A stretch of 64,000 nucleotides of DNA from Clostridium_AF sediminicola (GTDB taxonomy: Bacteria; Bacillota; Clostridia; Clostridiales; Clostridiaceae): assembly GCF_050402865.1 (NCBI RefSeq), contig NZ_BAABMF010000006.1, positions 167,992 through 231,991 of the forward strand, written 5' to 3'. Below are positions 51,076 to 60,644 of this stretch, in pieces. The notes beneath the pieces are model-generated. The model did not search any database. It saw only the letters and a list, made by a program, of their open reading frames with translations, and was not told where the DNA came from. Made by a program: the position numbers and the translations under genes. Numbering within the stretch: position 1 is the stretch's first letter; every line of letters begins with the position of its first letter.

Positions 51076-52188
51076 CTAATAAACTCTTCTTGCAGTGTAA
51101 TAATCAGATCTACTTGACAAAGATGATATCTTAACTACATCTCCAGTTTGTGGAGAATGTATGTATGAGTTATTTCCTACATATATTCCTACATGATGAA
51201 TAGCTCTACCCGGTTTAGCAAAGAAAACTAAATCTCCAGGCTTGAGTTTTGACTTAGAAACATAACTACCAACAGTTCCCTGAGATCTTGATGTTCTTGG
51301 AAGATTAACTCCAAAATGTGCAAAAACATATGAAGTAAATCCTGAACAATCAAAAGAATTAGGACCTGTTGCTCCCCATCTATATGGTCTACCTAAATAA
51401 TTTGACGCATACGCTACAATTGCACTTGAAGAAATACTAGCAGATCCCCTTGATGGATCATAGGAAGGAGTATTATTTCTAGCCTGATCAATCAATTTTT
51501 GTGTTTTAGCAATCTGTGCTTTATCCTTATTTAACACATTCGCATATGCTGTTGCTTCTTTGTTTGCTTTATCAATATAAGATTGTTGATCATCTTTATC
51601 TTCTTGAAGCTTAAGCATTTTTTCATCATAAATCGATTTTGTCGAAGCAAGTTTTACATTTTGCTCTTCCATTTCTTTTTTACTTTTTTCAATTTTAGCT
51701 TGTTTTGCTTCTAAATTTGCAATAATTTCTTCATCTAACTCAGTAATTGTTTTAATTGTTTGAATTCTTGAAAGTAAATCACTCAAATTTTTTGATCCTA
51801 ACAAAACTTCAACATAGTTACTTCTACCACCCATATACATAGCTGATATTCTTTCACCATATAACTCTTTTTCTGCTTCCATATCTTTTTCTGCTTGTTC
51901 TATCTCTCTATTAGCAGTCTCAACATTTTGTTCTATTTCAGCTATAGTTTTGTTTAACTCTTCAGTTTCATAAAGAGTTTCTTCAATTTGGGAATCAAGT
52001 AATTCAATTTTGGAATTTAATTCTTCTACGATTTTTTGTGCTTCATCATAATCTTTTTTATGCTCAGCCATCTCTTGTTTCTGCTGTTTTAGCTGGTTAT
52101 CTAATGTATCTGCTAAAACCACCGTAGAAGCGCTGCATGAAGTAATAATAGCAACTGTTAGTACAGTAGCTGTCAGTCTTTTATGCAC
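51076..52188 (-). CDS. Secreted NlpC/P60 peptidoglycan endopeptidase with coiled coil
   Basis: Cell-wall hydrolase of 370 residues. A signal peptide (about 1-27, ending SCSASTVVLA) is followed by a long coiled coil (about 30-230) like those of PcsB/CwlO-type hydrolases controlled by FtsEX, then an NlpC/P60 domain with catalytic Cys in NSFDCSGFTS and His in HHVGIYVG and YIHSPQ. The start GTG at 52188 lies 9 nt after AAGGGG; a longer frame upstream has no ribosome site and would spoil the signal peptide. Confidence 0.92.
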   Translation of the reverse strand: MHKRLTATVLTVAIITSCSASTVVLADTLDNQLKQQKQEMAEHKKDYDEAQKIVEELNSKIELLDSQIEETLYETEELNKTIAEIEQNVETANREIEQAEKDMEAEKELYGERISAMYMGGRSNYVEVLLGSKNLSDLLSRIQTIKTITELDEEIIANLEAKQAKIEKSKKEMEEQNVKLASTKSIYDEKMLKLQEDKDDQQSYIDKANKEATAYANVLNKDKAQIAKTQKLIDQARNNTPSYDPSRGSASISSSAIVAYASNYLGRPYRWGATGPNSFDCSGFTSYVFAHFGVNLPRTSRSQGTVGSYVSKSKLKPGDLVFFAKPGRAIHHVGIYVGNNSYIHSPQTGDVVKISSLSSRSDYYTARRVY

Positions 52189-52286
52189 ATTACACATCCC
52201 CTTCACAGTATACTCAAGTATATTATACCATTTAAAATCCAATTTATCAGTAAATACTCCTTCCAATATTGTTAACATTGAATGAA

Positions 52287-53129
52287 TTAAATGTTTATTG
52301 AATACTTGTATACTTCTGATTTCGACATGCCTCTATCTTTTGCAGTTTTTTTCATTGCTTCTTTCTTAGAAAATCCTTCTTCTATATATTTTATAATGTG
52401 TTCTTCTATACTAATATTTTCCCACTTACTTCTTTTCTCTGCTAAAAATTCTTCTTCTGATTTACCTCGTACTACAAGAACATATTCTCCTCTAGGGCTA
52501 ATATTTTGATAATACTCAATTGCATCTGATATCCTCATTCTTATAATCTGTTCGTGCAATTTTGTTAATTCTCTACATATTGATAATTCTCTATCTCCTA
52601 GCTTTTCTTTCAAAATATTTAGAGTTTTAATTATTCGATGAGGAGATTCATAAAATATAATAGTCTCAGAATATTCTTTTATCTCCTCGAGTAAACTGTT
52701 CCTTTCTTTTTTATCTCTTGGTAGAAATCCTCTAAAAACAAACTTTGTTGTGTCTAGACCTGATGAAACCAATGCTGTTGTAATCGCCGTAGCTCCTGGC
52801 AATACCTCAAACTCTATACCTTCCTCAATACATCTACTTATAAGTATACTACCTGGGTCTGATATCCCTGGAGTCCCTGCATCAGATACTAGAGCTATTT
52901 TTTTCCCATCACCGATCTTTGTAATTATTTCTTCTAATTTATTATATTCATTGAATTTATGATAACTTATTAATTGCTTTTTTATTTCAAAATGATTTAA
53001 TAATTTTATAGAATGTCTTGTGTCCTCAGCAGCAATAAAATCTACACTTTTAAGTGTTTCAAGTGCTCTTAATGTAATATCTTTCAAATTACCAATAGGG
53101 GTTGGCACTACATATAATTTCCCTTGCAT
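52287..53129 (-). CDS. rsmI: 16S rRNA (cytidine1402-2'-O)-methyltransferase RsmI
   Basis: SAM-dependent methyltransferase of the tetrapyrrole methylase fold, 280 residues. N-terminal LYVVPTPIGNLKDIT, AEDTRHS, and SDAGTPGISDPG are the family signatures; the C-terminal helical tail (FSKKEAMKKTAKDRGMSKSEVY, split here) is typical of clostridial RsmI. The start ATG follows GAGAGGAG. Confidence 0.96.
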   Translation of the reverse strand: MQGKLYVVPTPIGNLKDITLRALETLKSVDFIAAEDTRHSIKLLNHFEIKKQLISYHKFNEYNKLEEIITKIGDGKKIALVSDAGTPGISDPGSILISRCIEEGIEFEVLPGATAITTALVSSGLDTTKFVFRGFLPRDKKERNSLLEEIKEYSETIIFYESPHRIIKTLNILKEKLGDRELSICRELTKLHEQIIRMRISDAIEYYQNISPRGEYVLVVRGKSEEEFLAEKRSKWENISIEEHIIKYIEEGFSKKEAMKKTAKDRGMSKSEVYKYSINI

Positions 53130-53158
53130 AATGTGCTCCTCTCTAGTTTTTTAAGATT

Positions 53159-53905
53159 CTATTTATCTCGTCCATATATGTTTTGAATCTCATCTGTATA
53201 ATTTCCATTACTATCATAAACATATAATGGTGGTTCCCACTTTAAAAATTTACCACCATCTCTTTGTCCTTCTATTAATACTATATTAGGAGGTTTACTA
53301 GTGTTTGGATGAACCATTCTGATTCTTTTAGGTTCTATTTTATTTTTTCGCATTAAACTAAATATATCAACCAATCTATCAGGTCTATGTACCATATACA
53401 TTCTTTTATTATCTTTTAACAAAGTTCTACATGCAATAATAACATCTTCTAGCGTACATAAGATTTCATGTCGAGCAATAGCGACTTTATCATTAGGGTT
53501 AATTATACCTGAATTATTAAGTTTGTATGGTGGATTTACAGTAACTACATCTGCCTTCGGAAGCTTCTTTAACATGTTTATATCTTTTAAATCTCCTTGA
53601 ATAAAACTAATTGTATCCTCTAATTCATTAAACTTAACAGATCTCTTAGCCATTTCAACCATTTCTTCTTGTATTTCTATCCCTATTATTTTAGACGGAT
53701 TATTCTTACCTTTAATTACAAAAGGAACAATCCCAGTACCACTACACAAATCAATAACTACAGAGTTATTCTTAACTTTTGCAAAGTTTGCAAGTAGAAC
53801 TGCATCTATTCCAAATCTAAATTTATCTTCTTTCTGAATGACATATAAATTTTTCAATTGAAGATCATCTAATGTTTCATCTCTTTTAACTAAATTGTTT
53901 TCCAA
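53159..53905 (-). CDS. tRNA1(Val) A37 N6-methyltransferase-like protein
   Basis: Class I SAM methyltransferase, 248 residues, TrmN6/YabB type. It has the SAM-binding VIDLCSGTGIVPF and the N6-adenine/glutamine catalytic motif NPPYK. The C-terminal EPKRIRMVHPN is typical of the clostridial family. Its position before rsmI matches the conserved yabB-yabC-like order in Firmicutes. The start is TTG at 53905, after GTGGTGAT; no better start is seen. Confidence 0.9.
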   Translation of the reverse strand: MENNLVKRDETLDDLQLKNLYVIQKEDKFRFGIDAVLLANFAKVKNNSVVIDLCSGTGIVPFVIKGKNNPSKIIGIEIQEEMVEMAKRSVKFNELEDTISFIQGDLKDINMLKKLPKADVVTVNPPYKLNNSGIINPNDKVAIARHEILCTLEDVIIACRTLLKDNKRMYMVHRPDRLVDIFSLMRKNKIEPKRIRMVHPNTSKPPNIVLIEGQRDGGKFLKWEPPLYVYDSNGNYTDEIQNIYGRDK

Positions 53906-54145
53906 ATTATCACCACTTTATAAATTAAATTTCACAATGGATTCTTTATATTATACTTTTAAATAGAGTATTTCGCAAACAATTAATACATTATTTAATA
54001 TCATAGTAATTATTTATTTATTTTACCACATATAAATACTAATATTATTTATTAATATTCAATTACATCTTAACTTTATATATCTTTTAATGTATAATTA
54101 CTTTGTCAAGTAATTATACATTACAAACTTTAGGGGGGCATACTA

Positions 54146-54727
54146 TTGATTTCATTATATAAGACATTTTCATACGAAAATACTTGTATATCAATAATAG
54201 ATGAAGAAGTTGATAACTTTTTTTGCAATTGTTTGAATGAAGCTTATACATATACAATGTTCTTAGTTGATAATACTTCAGCATATAACAAAGATGATTT
54301 TAAAGATAATGTCATTAGTCGAATAGATATCCAAATTCTAATAATGAATGTTTTTGAAAGAATCAGTGAACAACTTTTAGATGATTTTTCATATGACCAA
54401 AGTTTAATCGAAAAAAATATTCATTCTATTGATATTTCAATTAAACAATCAAAATTTGATGAAAATATCACAAAAATTTGCTCTAATTTATCAGATGGAG
54501 TAATTACCAAATCATTTAATTCTATAGGTCATGAGGTTTTTGAAATAGAGTTATCCAGAACTGCAAATAAAAAGATTTTATTAGATGAACAGCAAGAGTT
54601 GATATATAAAAAGATAAAAGATGCTCTTCTGTCGTACAAGCTTGAGTTTAAAAATGTATTAAAGAATATAACCATTCAACTTCCTTCATCAATGAATACA
54701 GAAAATTCATCAAAATATATTATCTAA
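54146..54727 (+). CDS. Hypothetical protein, 193 residues
   Basis: Not recognised. A soluble, mostly helical protein with Cys in the first 30 residues (FFCNCLN), no membrane segment and an acidic, Asp/Glu-rich middle. The start TTG at 54146 lies after a GGGGGG ribosome site; the ATG candidates further in have none. Monocistronic, with a terminator at 54727-54757. It stands between conserved housekeeping genes, so it is probably a lineage-specific gene. Confidence 0.7.
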   Translation: MISLYKTFSYENTCISIIDEEVDNFFCNCLNEAYTYTMFLVDNTSAYNKDDFKDNVISRIDIQILIMNVFERISEQLLDDFSYDQSLIEKNIHSIDISIKQSKFDENITKICSNLSDGVITKSFNSIGHEVFEIELSRTANKKILLDEQQELIYKKIKDALLSYKLEFKNVLKNITIQLPSSMNTENSSKYII

Positions 54728-54757
54728 ACTCTAAAGTAAGCTTTGGAGTTTTTTTAT
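54727..54757 (+). terminator. Terminator of the hypothetical gene
   Basis: AACTCTAAAG and CTTTGGAGTT arms with a 4-nt loop, then TTTTTATTTT. Confidence 0.8.
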
Positions 54758-54942
54758 TTTGAAAAGCCCGTCCATTTTGAGCATGTAGCTCCTTGCATTG
54801 TTTTCATATTATAAAACCCATTAGGGTTATGACAATTTCCTTCTTCACATTGAACCTTAATATTATTAAAATCAACTTCCCTTTTTCCACTCCAGTATAT
54901 ACATGTAGCACATGCCTTTTGATGCTTTTTCCACAAGGACAT
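54754..54942 (-). CDS. Small Cys-rich protein
   Basis: A 62-residue soluble protein with five Cys (CATCIYWSG, QCEEGNCHNP, ATCSKW), consistent with a metal- or disulfide-stabilised fold. Conserved Trp and Gly residues suggest a real small domain, although I do not recognise the family. The ATG at 54942 follows GGAGGG directly; the upstream ATG overlaps that site. The gene is convergent with the 193-residue protein. Confidence 0.7.
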   Translation of the reverse strand: MSLWKKHQKACATCIYWSGKREVDFNNIKVQCEEGNCHNPNGFYNMKTMQGATCSKWTGFSK

Positions 54943-55113
54943 AGGACCCTCCATATTATTTTTATTATATTTAAACCATATTATATTAATATGATTATTC
55001 TCATAGCATTATTACTTAAGCAATAATGTAATTAAAATGGAACAAAAATATTTTTATTATCATAAACTAAAATATAATATATTACATCATGAACTGCTTA
55101 AGGATGTGTTTCC

Positions 55114-55362
55114 ATGGAAAATCATGAATATCTTCTTTCAAATGTCTCCGCTGGGAGTTATGTTAGAATACTTTCTATCGAAGCAAACGAAATTCTAAAA
55201 GAAAAAATGGTACAAAAAGGACTTTTACCTGGAGTTATTGTTTATGTACTTAGAAAAAACAATTGCATAACAAAACCAGCGCTTTACCTTGTTGAAAATA
55301 ATTCTGTTGCACTATATAAAAATGAATCTGAGAAAATAATTGTAACCTCACTTCATAAATGA
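55114..55362 (+). CDS. feoA: FeoA-domain protein
   Basis: An 82-residue SH3-like FeoA domain protein (VSAGSYVRILSIEA, EKMVQKGLLPGVIVYVLRK). FeoA helps FeoB ferrous iron uptake; no feoB lies next to it, so it may be a stand-alone regulator or act on a distant FeoB. It is followed by a terminator and a convergent ferredoxin gene. Confidence 0.85.
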   Translation: MENHEYLLSNVSAGSYVRILSIEANEILKEKMVQKGLLPGVIVYVLRKNNCITKPALYLVENNSVALYKNESEKIIVTSLHK

Positions 55363-55396
55363 AAAAAGACCGTCAAAAGACGATCTTCTTTTTATT
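55363..55396. terminator. Bidirectional terminator between feoA and ferredoxin genes
   Basis: AAGACCGTC and GACGATCTT (one mismatch) around AAAA, with T-runs on both sides. Confidence 0.75.
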
Positions 55397-55562
55397 CAGC
55401 TACTGGAGCAGCAACTGGACAAACATTAGCACAATTTCCACAATCGATACAAGAATCAGCATCGATTACGTATATTCCATCTCCCTCAGATATACATTCT
55501 ACAGGACATTCTGAAACACAAGCGCCACAACTTACGCATGAATCATTAATAGTATAAGCCAT
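55392..55562 (-). CDS. 2[4Fe-4S] ferredoxin
   Basis: Clostridial-type ferredoxin of 56 residues that carries electrons for anaerobic oxidoreductases. It has two cluster motifs: CVSCGACVSECP and CIDCGNCANVCP. Starts with ATG at 55562 (MAYTINDSC) after GGGGGTGTTTTC. Possible partner in the window: the IorAB oxidoreductase. The gene is too short for many ORF filters but its coding pattern is unmistakable. Confidence 0.97.
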   Translation of the reverse strand: MAYTINDSCVSCGACVSECPVECISEGDGIYVIDADSCIDCGNCANVCPVAAPVAE

Positions 55563-55649
55563 GAAAACACCCCCTCCACCAAATTTAAGATATTAAAGAA
55601 TAATATCCGATATCTATTTTAACACTTTCCATTAACTAATGGAAGTCTT

Positions 55650-55838
55650 TTATAGAATACTAAACCCCAATTCTTCTATAAAATCTAATATTTCCTCTTT
55701 TGAGATGATGTTTTCATCAAATATCATTTCTAGATTACCTTTTTTTATTTGTGTTGCGATTACACCTTCTTTAATTGACATTCTCTCTGTGATTACAGAA
55801 TAATCTTTATTGTTTGCTATATTTAATGCTATTCTCAT
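55650..55838 (-). CDS. Small HMA-like protein lacking metal-binding cysteines
   Basis: A 62-residue protein; the pattern MSIKEGVIATQIKKGNLEMIF, then ISKEEILDFIEELGFSI resembles the second half of a heavy-metal-associated fold, but there is no CxxC and no Cys at all. It is the second such protein in this window (see 17012-17218). Begins with ATG after AAGGAGG, directly downstream of yaaT. Function unknown. Confidence 0.65.
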   Translation of the reverse strand: MRIALNIANNKDYSVITERMSIKEGVIATQIKKGNLEMIFDENIISKEEILDFIEELGFSIL

Positions 55839-55861
55839 AAGTGTCCTCCTTTACTGATACG

Positions 55862-56776
55862 TTAATCATTCTTTAGAATTGCACTTAATTCTTCTTTATT
55901 TACATCCTCTGATACTGTAATTATATCTTCTGAATCATCATCTAATTCTTTGTACTCATATTCTCCTGATATAAGATTTATATCAAACATTGAGAAAGGT
56001 TTAATATATTCTTCTCCATCTTTCTTTTTTAATTTTACATTAACGATTTCCTTAATAACATTATTACTAACAACAATTCCTTTTCCTTCATTAGTAAAAA
56101 CTAAAGAATTTATTTTCGGTAATTTTTTCTTAATAGTTTCGTATGTATCTTGTTCATAATTTAAACAACACATTAATCTTCCACATATTCCTGAAATTTT
56201 AGATGGATTTAAAGATAAATTTTGTTCTTTCGCCATCTTAATAGACACAGGTGCAAAATCACCTAGAAATGTCGAACAACACATAGGCCGTCCACAAGGA
56301 CCTAGTCCCCCTATCATCTTAGCTTCATCTCTAACACCAATTTGCCTTAGCTCTATTCTAGTTCGGAATACTGATGCAAGATCTTTTACCAATTCTCTAA
56401 AATCAACTCTACCTTCTGCTGTGAAATAAAATATTATTTTATTATTATCAAAAGTATATTCTACGTCAATTAACTTCATAGGTAAATCATGATTTTCTAT
56501 CTTCTCAATGCAAATATTAAAAGCCTCTTCCTGCTTCTCTTTATTTTCTTTGTTTTTACTAACATCTTCATTTGTTGCGACCCTTAATACATTCTTTAAA
56601 GGTGTTACTATATTATCATTAGAAACTTCTTTTGGTCCAATAACACATTGACCAAATTCTGTTCCTCTTACAGTTTCAACTATAACGAAATCATTTATTT
56701 TAATGTTTAAGTTATTTGGTGAAAAATAATATATTTTCCCAGATTTTTTGAATCTAATTCCAACTACTGTTATCAT
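55862..56776 (-). CDS. yaaT: PSP1-domain protein YaaT (RicT)
   Basis: A 304-residue protein of the PSP1 family. In Bacillus YaaT (RicT) acts with YlbF/YmcA in mRNA maturation, biofilm and sporulation control. The Cys-rich signatures GGLGPCGRPMCCSTF and GICGRLMCCLNYE are present; they can bind [4Fe-4S] clusters in the Ric complex. Overlaps nothing but is only 1 nt from holB, so they are cotranscribed. The start ATG follows CAGGAGG. Confidence 0.95.
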   Translation of the reverse strand: MITVVGIRFKKSGKIYYFSPNNLNIKINDFVIVETVRGTEFGQCVIGPKEVSNDNIVTPLKNVLRVATNEDVSKNKENKEKQEEAFNICIEKIENHDLPMKLIDVEYTFDNNKIIFYFTAEGRVDFRELVKDLASVFRTRIELRQIGVRDEAKMIGGLGPCGRPMCCSTFLGDFAPVSIKMAKEQNLSLNPSKISGICGRLMCCLNYEQDTYETIKKKLPKINSLVFTNEGKGIVVSNNVIKEIVNVKLKKKDGEEYIKPFSMFDINLISGEYEYKELDDDSEDIITVSEDVNKEELSAILKND

Positions 56777-56777
56777 A

Positions 56778-57722
56778 TTAAACCTCCTGCATTTTCAACA
56801 ACATTACATTAAAAACTAATTCATAATTTACTTTATTTTCTAGTTTTTCTCTAGATTTATTTATTATACTAACGAGCTTTTCTAAGTTCTTATATGAATA
56901 TATATTAGATATCTCTTTCAAATCATCAAATTTATCAAAATTAATAATAAGTTTATCATTTCCTGTTTCTTTATATATTAACATATCTCTTATATAAACT
57001 AACAATGAATTTAAAATTTCTTCCCACATGGTTTTATATCTATTAAATAACTCTTCATATTTTGGAATTATATTATCACTTTTATTATTCGTATCTTTAA
57101 GTAATATTAATGTAAAACTTCTAATTTCCTTAAAAGCTTCATCATTTAAATATAAATCACATCTCCCTGGTATCCCTTCACTAAAATTAATTAATAAATT
57201 AATCTCTTCATGACTTAGATCAGGATACTTTTGGTTTAAATAAGTTTTTATTTCAATATTAGTTAATCTATTTAATCTATGCACTTGACTCCTTGATTTT
57301 ATTGTATCTAATAAAAGTTCTAAATTTTCAGTTAAAAGAATTAAAGTAACTCCTTTAGGAGGCTCTTCTATTGTTTTAAGAATAGCATTTTGAGCTTCAG
57401 TTGTCATTTTATGTGCATGATAAATTATTATAACCTTTTTATTTCCTTCATAAGGCTTTTTATTCACTTCTACAATTAAACTTCTTATGTCATTTACTCC
57501 TATAGACATTTTATTCTTCTTTATTTTCCATTCAACTATATCAACATAATACTTATTTTCTTTCTTACCTAATATTTGAATTGCCATTTGGTAGGCTATT
57601 AAACTTTTTCCAATTCCATTTTCACCAACTATTAAATGTGCATGAGATAAAGTATTTTTTAAAATAGAGTTTTGAATTTGATTTTTGATAAAGTTATGTC
57701 CGATTATGGTTTCAAACCCCAT
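56778..57722 (-). CDS. holB: DNA polymerase III delta-prime subunit
   Basis: Clamp-loader subunit of 314 residues. N-terminal IIGHNFIKNQIQNSI, an AAA+ P-loop-like VGENGIGKSLIAY, and the ILKTIEEPP sensor region are typical of HolB. The position between darA and yaaT is the conserved Firmicute arrangement. The start ATG follows ATGGAGGAAG. Confidence 0.94.
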   Translation of the reverse strand: MGFETIIGHNFIKNQIQNSILKNTLSHAHLIVGENGIGKSLIAYQMAIQILGKKENKYYVDIVEWKIKKNKMSIGVNDIRSLIVEVNKKPYEGNKKVIIIYHAHKMTTEAQNAILKTIEEPPKGVTLILLTENLELLLDTIKSRSQVHRLNRLTNIEIKTYLNQKYPDLSHEEINLLINFSEGIPGRCDLYLNDEAFKEIRSFTLILLKDTNNKSDNIIPKYEELFNRYKTMWEEILNSLLVYIRDMLIYKETGNDKLIINFDKFDDLKEISNIYSYKNLEKLVSIINKSREKLENKVNYELVFNVMLLKMQEV

Positions 57723-57741
57723 GATACTTCCTCCATTATTT

Positions 57742-58071
57742 TTATACTTTTATAAATTGATCTACATCTACAACAAAAACTGTTGCTCCTCCTACTTCAA
57801 CTTCAACTGGATACGGTACAAACATACCAGTTGTTTCTGTAATTGGAGATGGAGCTGCTACAACCTGTTTTCTTGTCTTACATAATTTTTTAATGATATC
57901 AATAACTACATCAACTTTCTCTTTTTCCACACCAATTATTAGAGTAGTATTCCCTGATTTTAAAAACCCTCCTGTAGTAGCTAATTTAGTAACCCTAAAA
58001 CCTTTTTCATTTATACTCTCAACTAGTTCTGAAGAATAATCATCTTGAACTATTGCAAAAATCAATTTCAT
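57742..58071 (-). CDS. darA: Cyclic di-AMP-binding PII-like protein DarA (PstA)
   Basis: A 109-residue PII-like signal protein that binds c-di-AMP. The family signatures LIFAIVQDDYSSELV, TKLATTGGFLKSGNTT and a long B-loop with variable residues are seen; the C-terminus is VFVVDVDQF. It lies between tmk and holB, the usual place. The start ATG follows GGAGGAATG. Confidence 0.95.
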   Translation of the reverse strand: MKLIFAIVQDDYSSELVESINEKGFRVTKLATTGGFLKSGNTTLIIGVEKEKVDVVIDIIKKLCKTRKQVVAAPSPITETTGMFVPYPVEVEVGGATVFVVDVDQFIKV

Positions 58072-58100
58072 TTACATTCCTCCATTTATATATATTACCT

Positions 58101-58778
58101 TTATTTTATCACATTTTTTATTTCTCTGTATATCTGGTCATGTATTTTTTCAATACTCTTAATATTGCCATTATCAACGCAGTCAATCTTTAACCAGTTA
58201 TATTTTTGTGCAACATAGCATGCTGTTTCATAAGATTTTACTAAATATTCTTTATCTTTTTCATGAATATCTTTTTCCTCTTCACCATTGATTTTATTTT
58301 TTCTATTTTTCATAAGCTGTTGACTATTTTCTGGAGGCATATTTAAAAATACAACACAATCAGGTTGAGGTAATCCAAATTTACCAAACTCAAAATCACA
58401 TAACCATTGCAAAAAATCTTCTTTTTCCTTTATATTATCCATTTTAGATGCTTGGTGTACCATATTTGCTGTTGTATACCTATCAGCTAATATAATCCCT
58501 CCATTTTCATAAAATTCCTTCCATTCTCTCTTATATGATGCAAATCTATCTACTGCATAAAAAGTTGATGCTACATATGCATTTACATCTCCTGGTTTAG
58601 TACCAAATTCTCCATTTAAATACATTTTAACTAAAGCTGATGAAGAATCTTTATAGTTAGGAAATTCTATTTTTTTAATTTTATTTCCTTCATCTAATAA
58701 CCTTTTATACAATAAATCTGATTGCGTTTTTTTCCCAGCACCATCAGTTGCTTCTATTATTATTAATTTACCCTTCAT
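58101..58778 (-). CDS. tmk: Thymidylate kinase
   Basis: dTMP kinase of 225 residues: P-loop EATDGAGKKTQSDLL (usually EGxDGxGKTT; this variant with ATDGAGKKTQ is common in clostridia), DR motif in LADRYTTANMVHQ and VVFLNMPPE. The ATG at 58778 lies 7 nt after GGGAGGAAG; an upstream start would add six residues. Confidence 0.93.
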   Translation of the reverse strand: MKGKLIIIEATDGAGKKTQSDLLYKRLLDEGNKIKKIEFPNYKDSSSALVKMYLNGEFGTKPGDVNAYVASTFYAVDRFASYKREWKEFYENGGIILADRYTTANMVHQASKMDNIKEKEDFLQWLCDFEFGKFGLPQPDCVVFLNMPPENSQQLMKNRKNKINGEEEKDIHEKDKEYLVKSYETACYVAQKYNWLKIDCVDNGNIKSIEKIHDQIYREIKNVIK

Positions 58779-58815
58779 TATATTTCTTCCTCCCAATTTT
58801 AGAATAATAATATAT

Positions 58816-60249
58816 TTATTCTTTTAAAATCTTAATTTTCCAATTAGCGTTATTATTTATTATTCCCAACATTGAACTATTGTTTCGTAAATAATATCGT
58901 GCTATTTCAATAATTTGTTGGCTTATTACCTCTCCTGGCATTATTATTGGTATTCCTGGCGGATAAGGTACAACTGCTTCTGCACATATTTTATTTTCAG
59001 ATTTTTCTAAATCTACTATCTCAGTATCCCTACCTAATACTTCATATGGTAATAATTTCATTTTAGGTAATTCATTAATAAGTAAATCATAAAAGTTATT
59101 TTTAAAATTTTCTATATCACAATCTTTTAAAGCATAATATAATTTTTCAAAGTCTTTTTCCTTATTAAACGGAGATAATATCAATATAAGGTTTTGATTA
59201 TCGCACATCTCCACTTGTACTCTATTCTTTCTAAGATACTGCATTAATAATTCTGCACTGTATCCTTTTCTTATATTAATTATAAATCTAGTAATATCTA
59301 ACGCTTTTGCTTGTCCACTCAAATCTTTCATTTCAATTATGTGTATTCCTTGAATTTTATTTATTTTATCCCTATATTTTTCACATAAATCTACTAACCT
59401 TTTATAATCTTTTTCTCCTCTTGCTTCTAAGTAATACCTAGCATAATCCATTGAACACATCAGCATATATGAAGGGCTTGTTGACGAAAAAGCACTTACG
59501 TAAAAATCAACTTTGTCTATAAGATTAATATTATTTATATGTAAATACCCTGTTTGAGTAAAACTAGGTAGAGTTTTGTGACTACTAGTTACTACCATAT
59601 CAGCTCCTAATTCTACTGCACTTTCAGGTAATTTATTATATACTCCAAAGTGAGCACCATGAGCAGAATCAACTATTACATACATTTTATTTTTTTGGGC
59701 TTCTTTAATTATCAATTCTAAATTTACACAAACACCATAGTAATTAGGGTATGTAATAATTATACCTCTTGCATCAATATTGTCATTTATGATATTTTTA
59801 CAATGCTCCTCATCTATTGAAAGAGGAGCATCGTATTTTTTATTTATTTTATTATCAATATAAACAGGTACTAGCTTCCTAAGAATGATAGCATTCATTA
59901 TAGATCTATGACAATTTCTTTCTACAATAATTTTATCTCCTTCATCAAAGCAAGAAAATATCATTGCTTGATTGCCACTTGTACTTCCATTAACTAAAAA
60001 ATATGATTTTTTGCTTTTATAATACTCTGTTAATAGTTTTTGTGCTTCATAAATAATACCACAAGGTTTGTGAAAATTATCCACTCCCTCAACTTCTGTT
60101 ATATCAAGTTTTATAATATTATCATATAATATATTACCTTCTTCAGTTTCTATGAATCCTAATCCATTCTTATGACCAGGCATGCAGAAGGATACGTTTT
60201 CTTCTTTAATGTATTCTAATACGCCTTCTAACAGTGGTAATCTTTGCAC
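58816..60249 (-). CDS. Arg/Lys/Orn decarboxylase family protein
   Basis: PLP-dependent decarboxylase-like enzyme of 477 residues, of the short YaaO/SpeA class found in the tmk region. PLP lysine in VTSSHKTLPSFTQ; substrate-site GSTSGNQAMIF; DSAHGAHFGV. The N-terminal wing domain of the large decarboxylases is missing, as usual in this class. The start is GTG at 60249, inside the 3' end of gin (22-nt overlap). Substrate cannot be deduced. Confidence 0.9.
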   Translation of the reverse strand: MQRLPLLEGVLEYIKEENVSFCMPGHKNGLGFIETEEGNILYDNIIKLDITEVEGVDNFHKPCGIIYEAQKLLTEYYKSKKSYFLVNGSTSGNQAMIFSCFDEGDKIIVERNCHRSIMNAIILRKLVPVYIDNKINKKYDAPLSIDEEHCKNIINDNIDARGIIITYPNYYGVCVNLELIIKEAQKNKMYVIVDSAHGAHFGVYNKLPESAVELGADMVVTSSHKTLPSFTQTGYLHINNINLIDKVDFYVSAFSSTSPSYMLMCSMDYARYYLEARGEKDYKRLVDLCEKYRDKINKIQGIHIIEMKDLSGQAKALDITRFIINIRKGYSAELLMQYLRKNRVQVEMCDNQNLILILSPFNKEKDFEKLYYALKDCDIENFKNNFYDLLINELPKMKLLPYEVLGRDTEIVDLEKSENKICAEAVVPYPPGIPIIMPGEVISQQIIEIARYYLRNNSSMLGIINNNANWKIKILKE

Positions 60250-60449
60250 TTAAAACCCTCTCCTTTGATCATATAATGTACAATCCTTTTTCTTATGCAA
60301 CTCTTGTAAAAATCATAAAAGTCTGTACCACTTTTAGAATTTATAATTCTTCTTTCACAATTACTACAAATTCCTCTTCCATTAATCATTATACCATCAT
60401 TTAGAGGCTTTCCGCATATAATACAACTCTGTTTATTTAAAATTTTCAT
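60228..60449 (-). CDS. gin: Anti-sigma-G factor Gin (CsfB)
   Basis: A 73-residue zinc-binding inhibitor of the forespore sigma factor G, which prevents premature activity. Two CxxC pairs: CIICGKP and CSNCERR, plus a helical C-terminus. The C-terminus overlaps the decarboxylase start. The presence of gin marks a spore former. Start ATG after AAGGAGGAG. Confidence 0.88.
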   Translation of the reverse strand: MKILNKQSCIICGKPLNDGIMINGRGICSNCERRIINSKSGTDFYDFYKSCIRKRIVHYMIKGEGFKCKDYHC

Positions 60450-60644
60450 AGACTCCTCCTTATAAAATTTAATTAATGGATATAGCTTAATTAGATAATT
60501 ATTTAAATATTAGCCTCTTATAATATATTTTATTCAAAAAATCAAAAAATTTATTTTGTCCACAAAAATAATTCTAAATAAATTTATTATCTTTGGTTAC
60601 ACTAGTTATTATAAGAATTAAATTATATCAGAGGAGTAAATTAA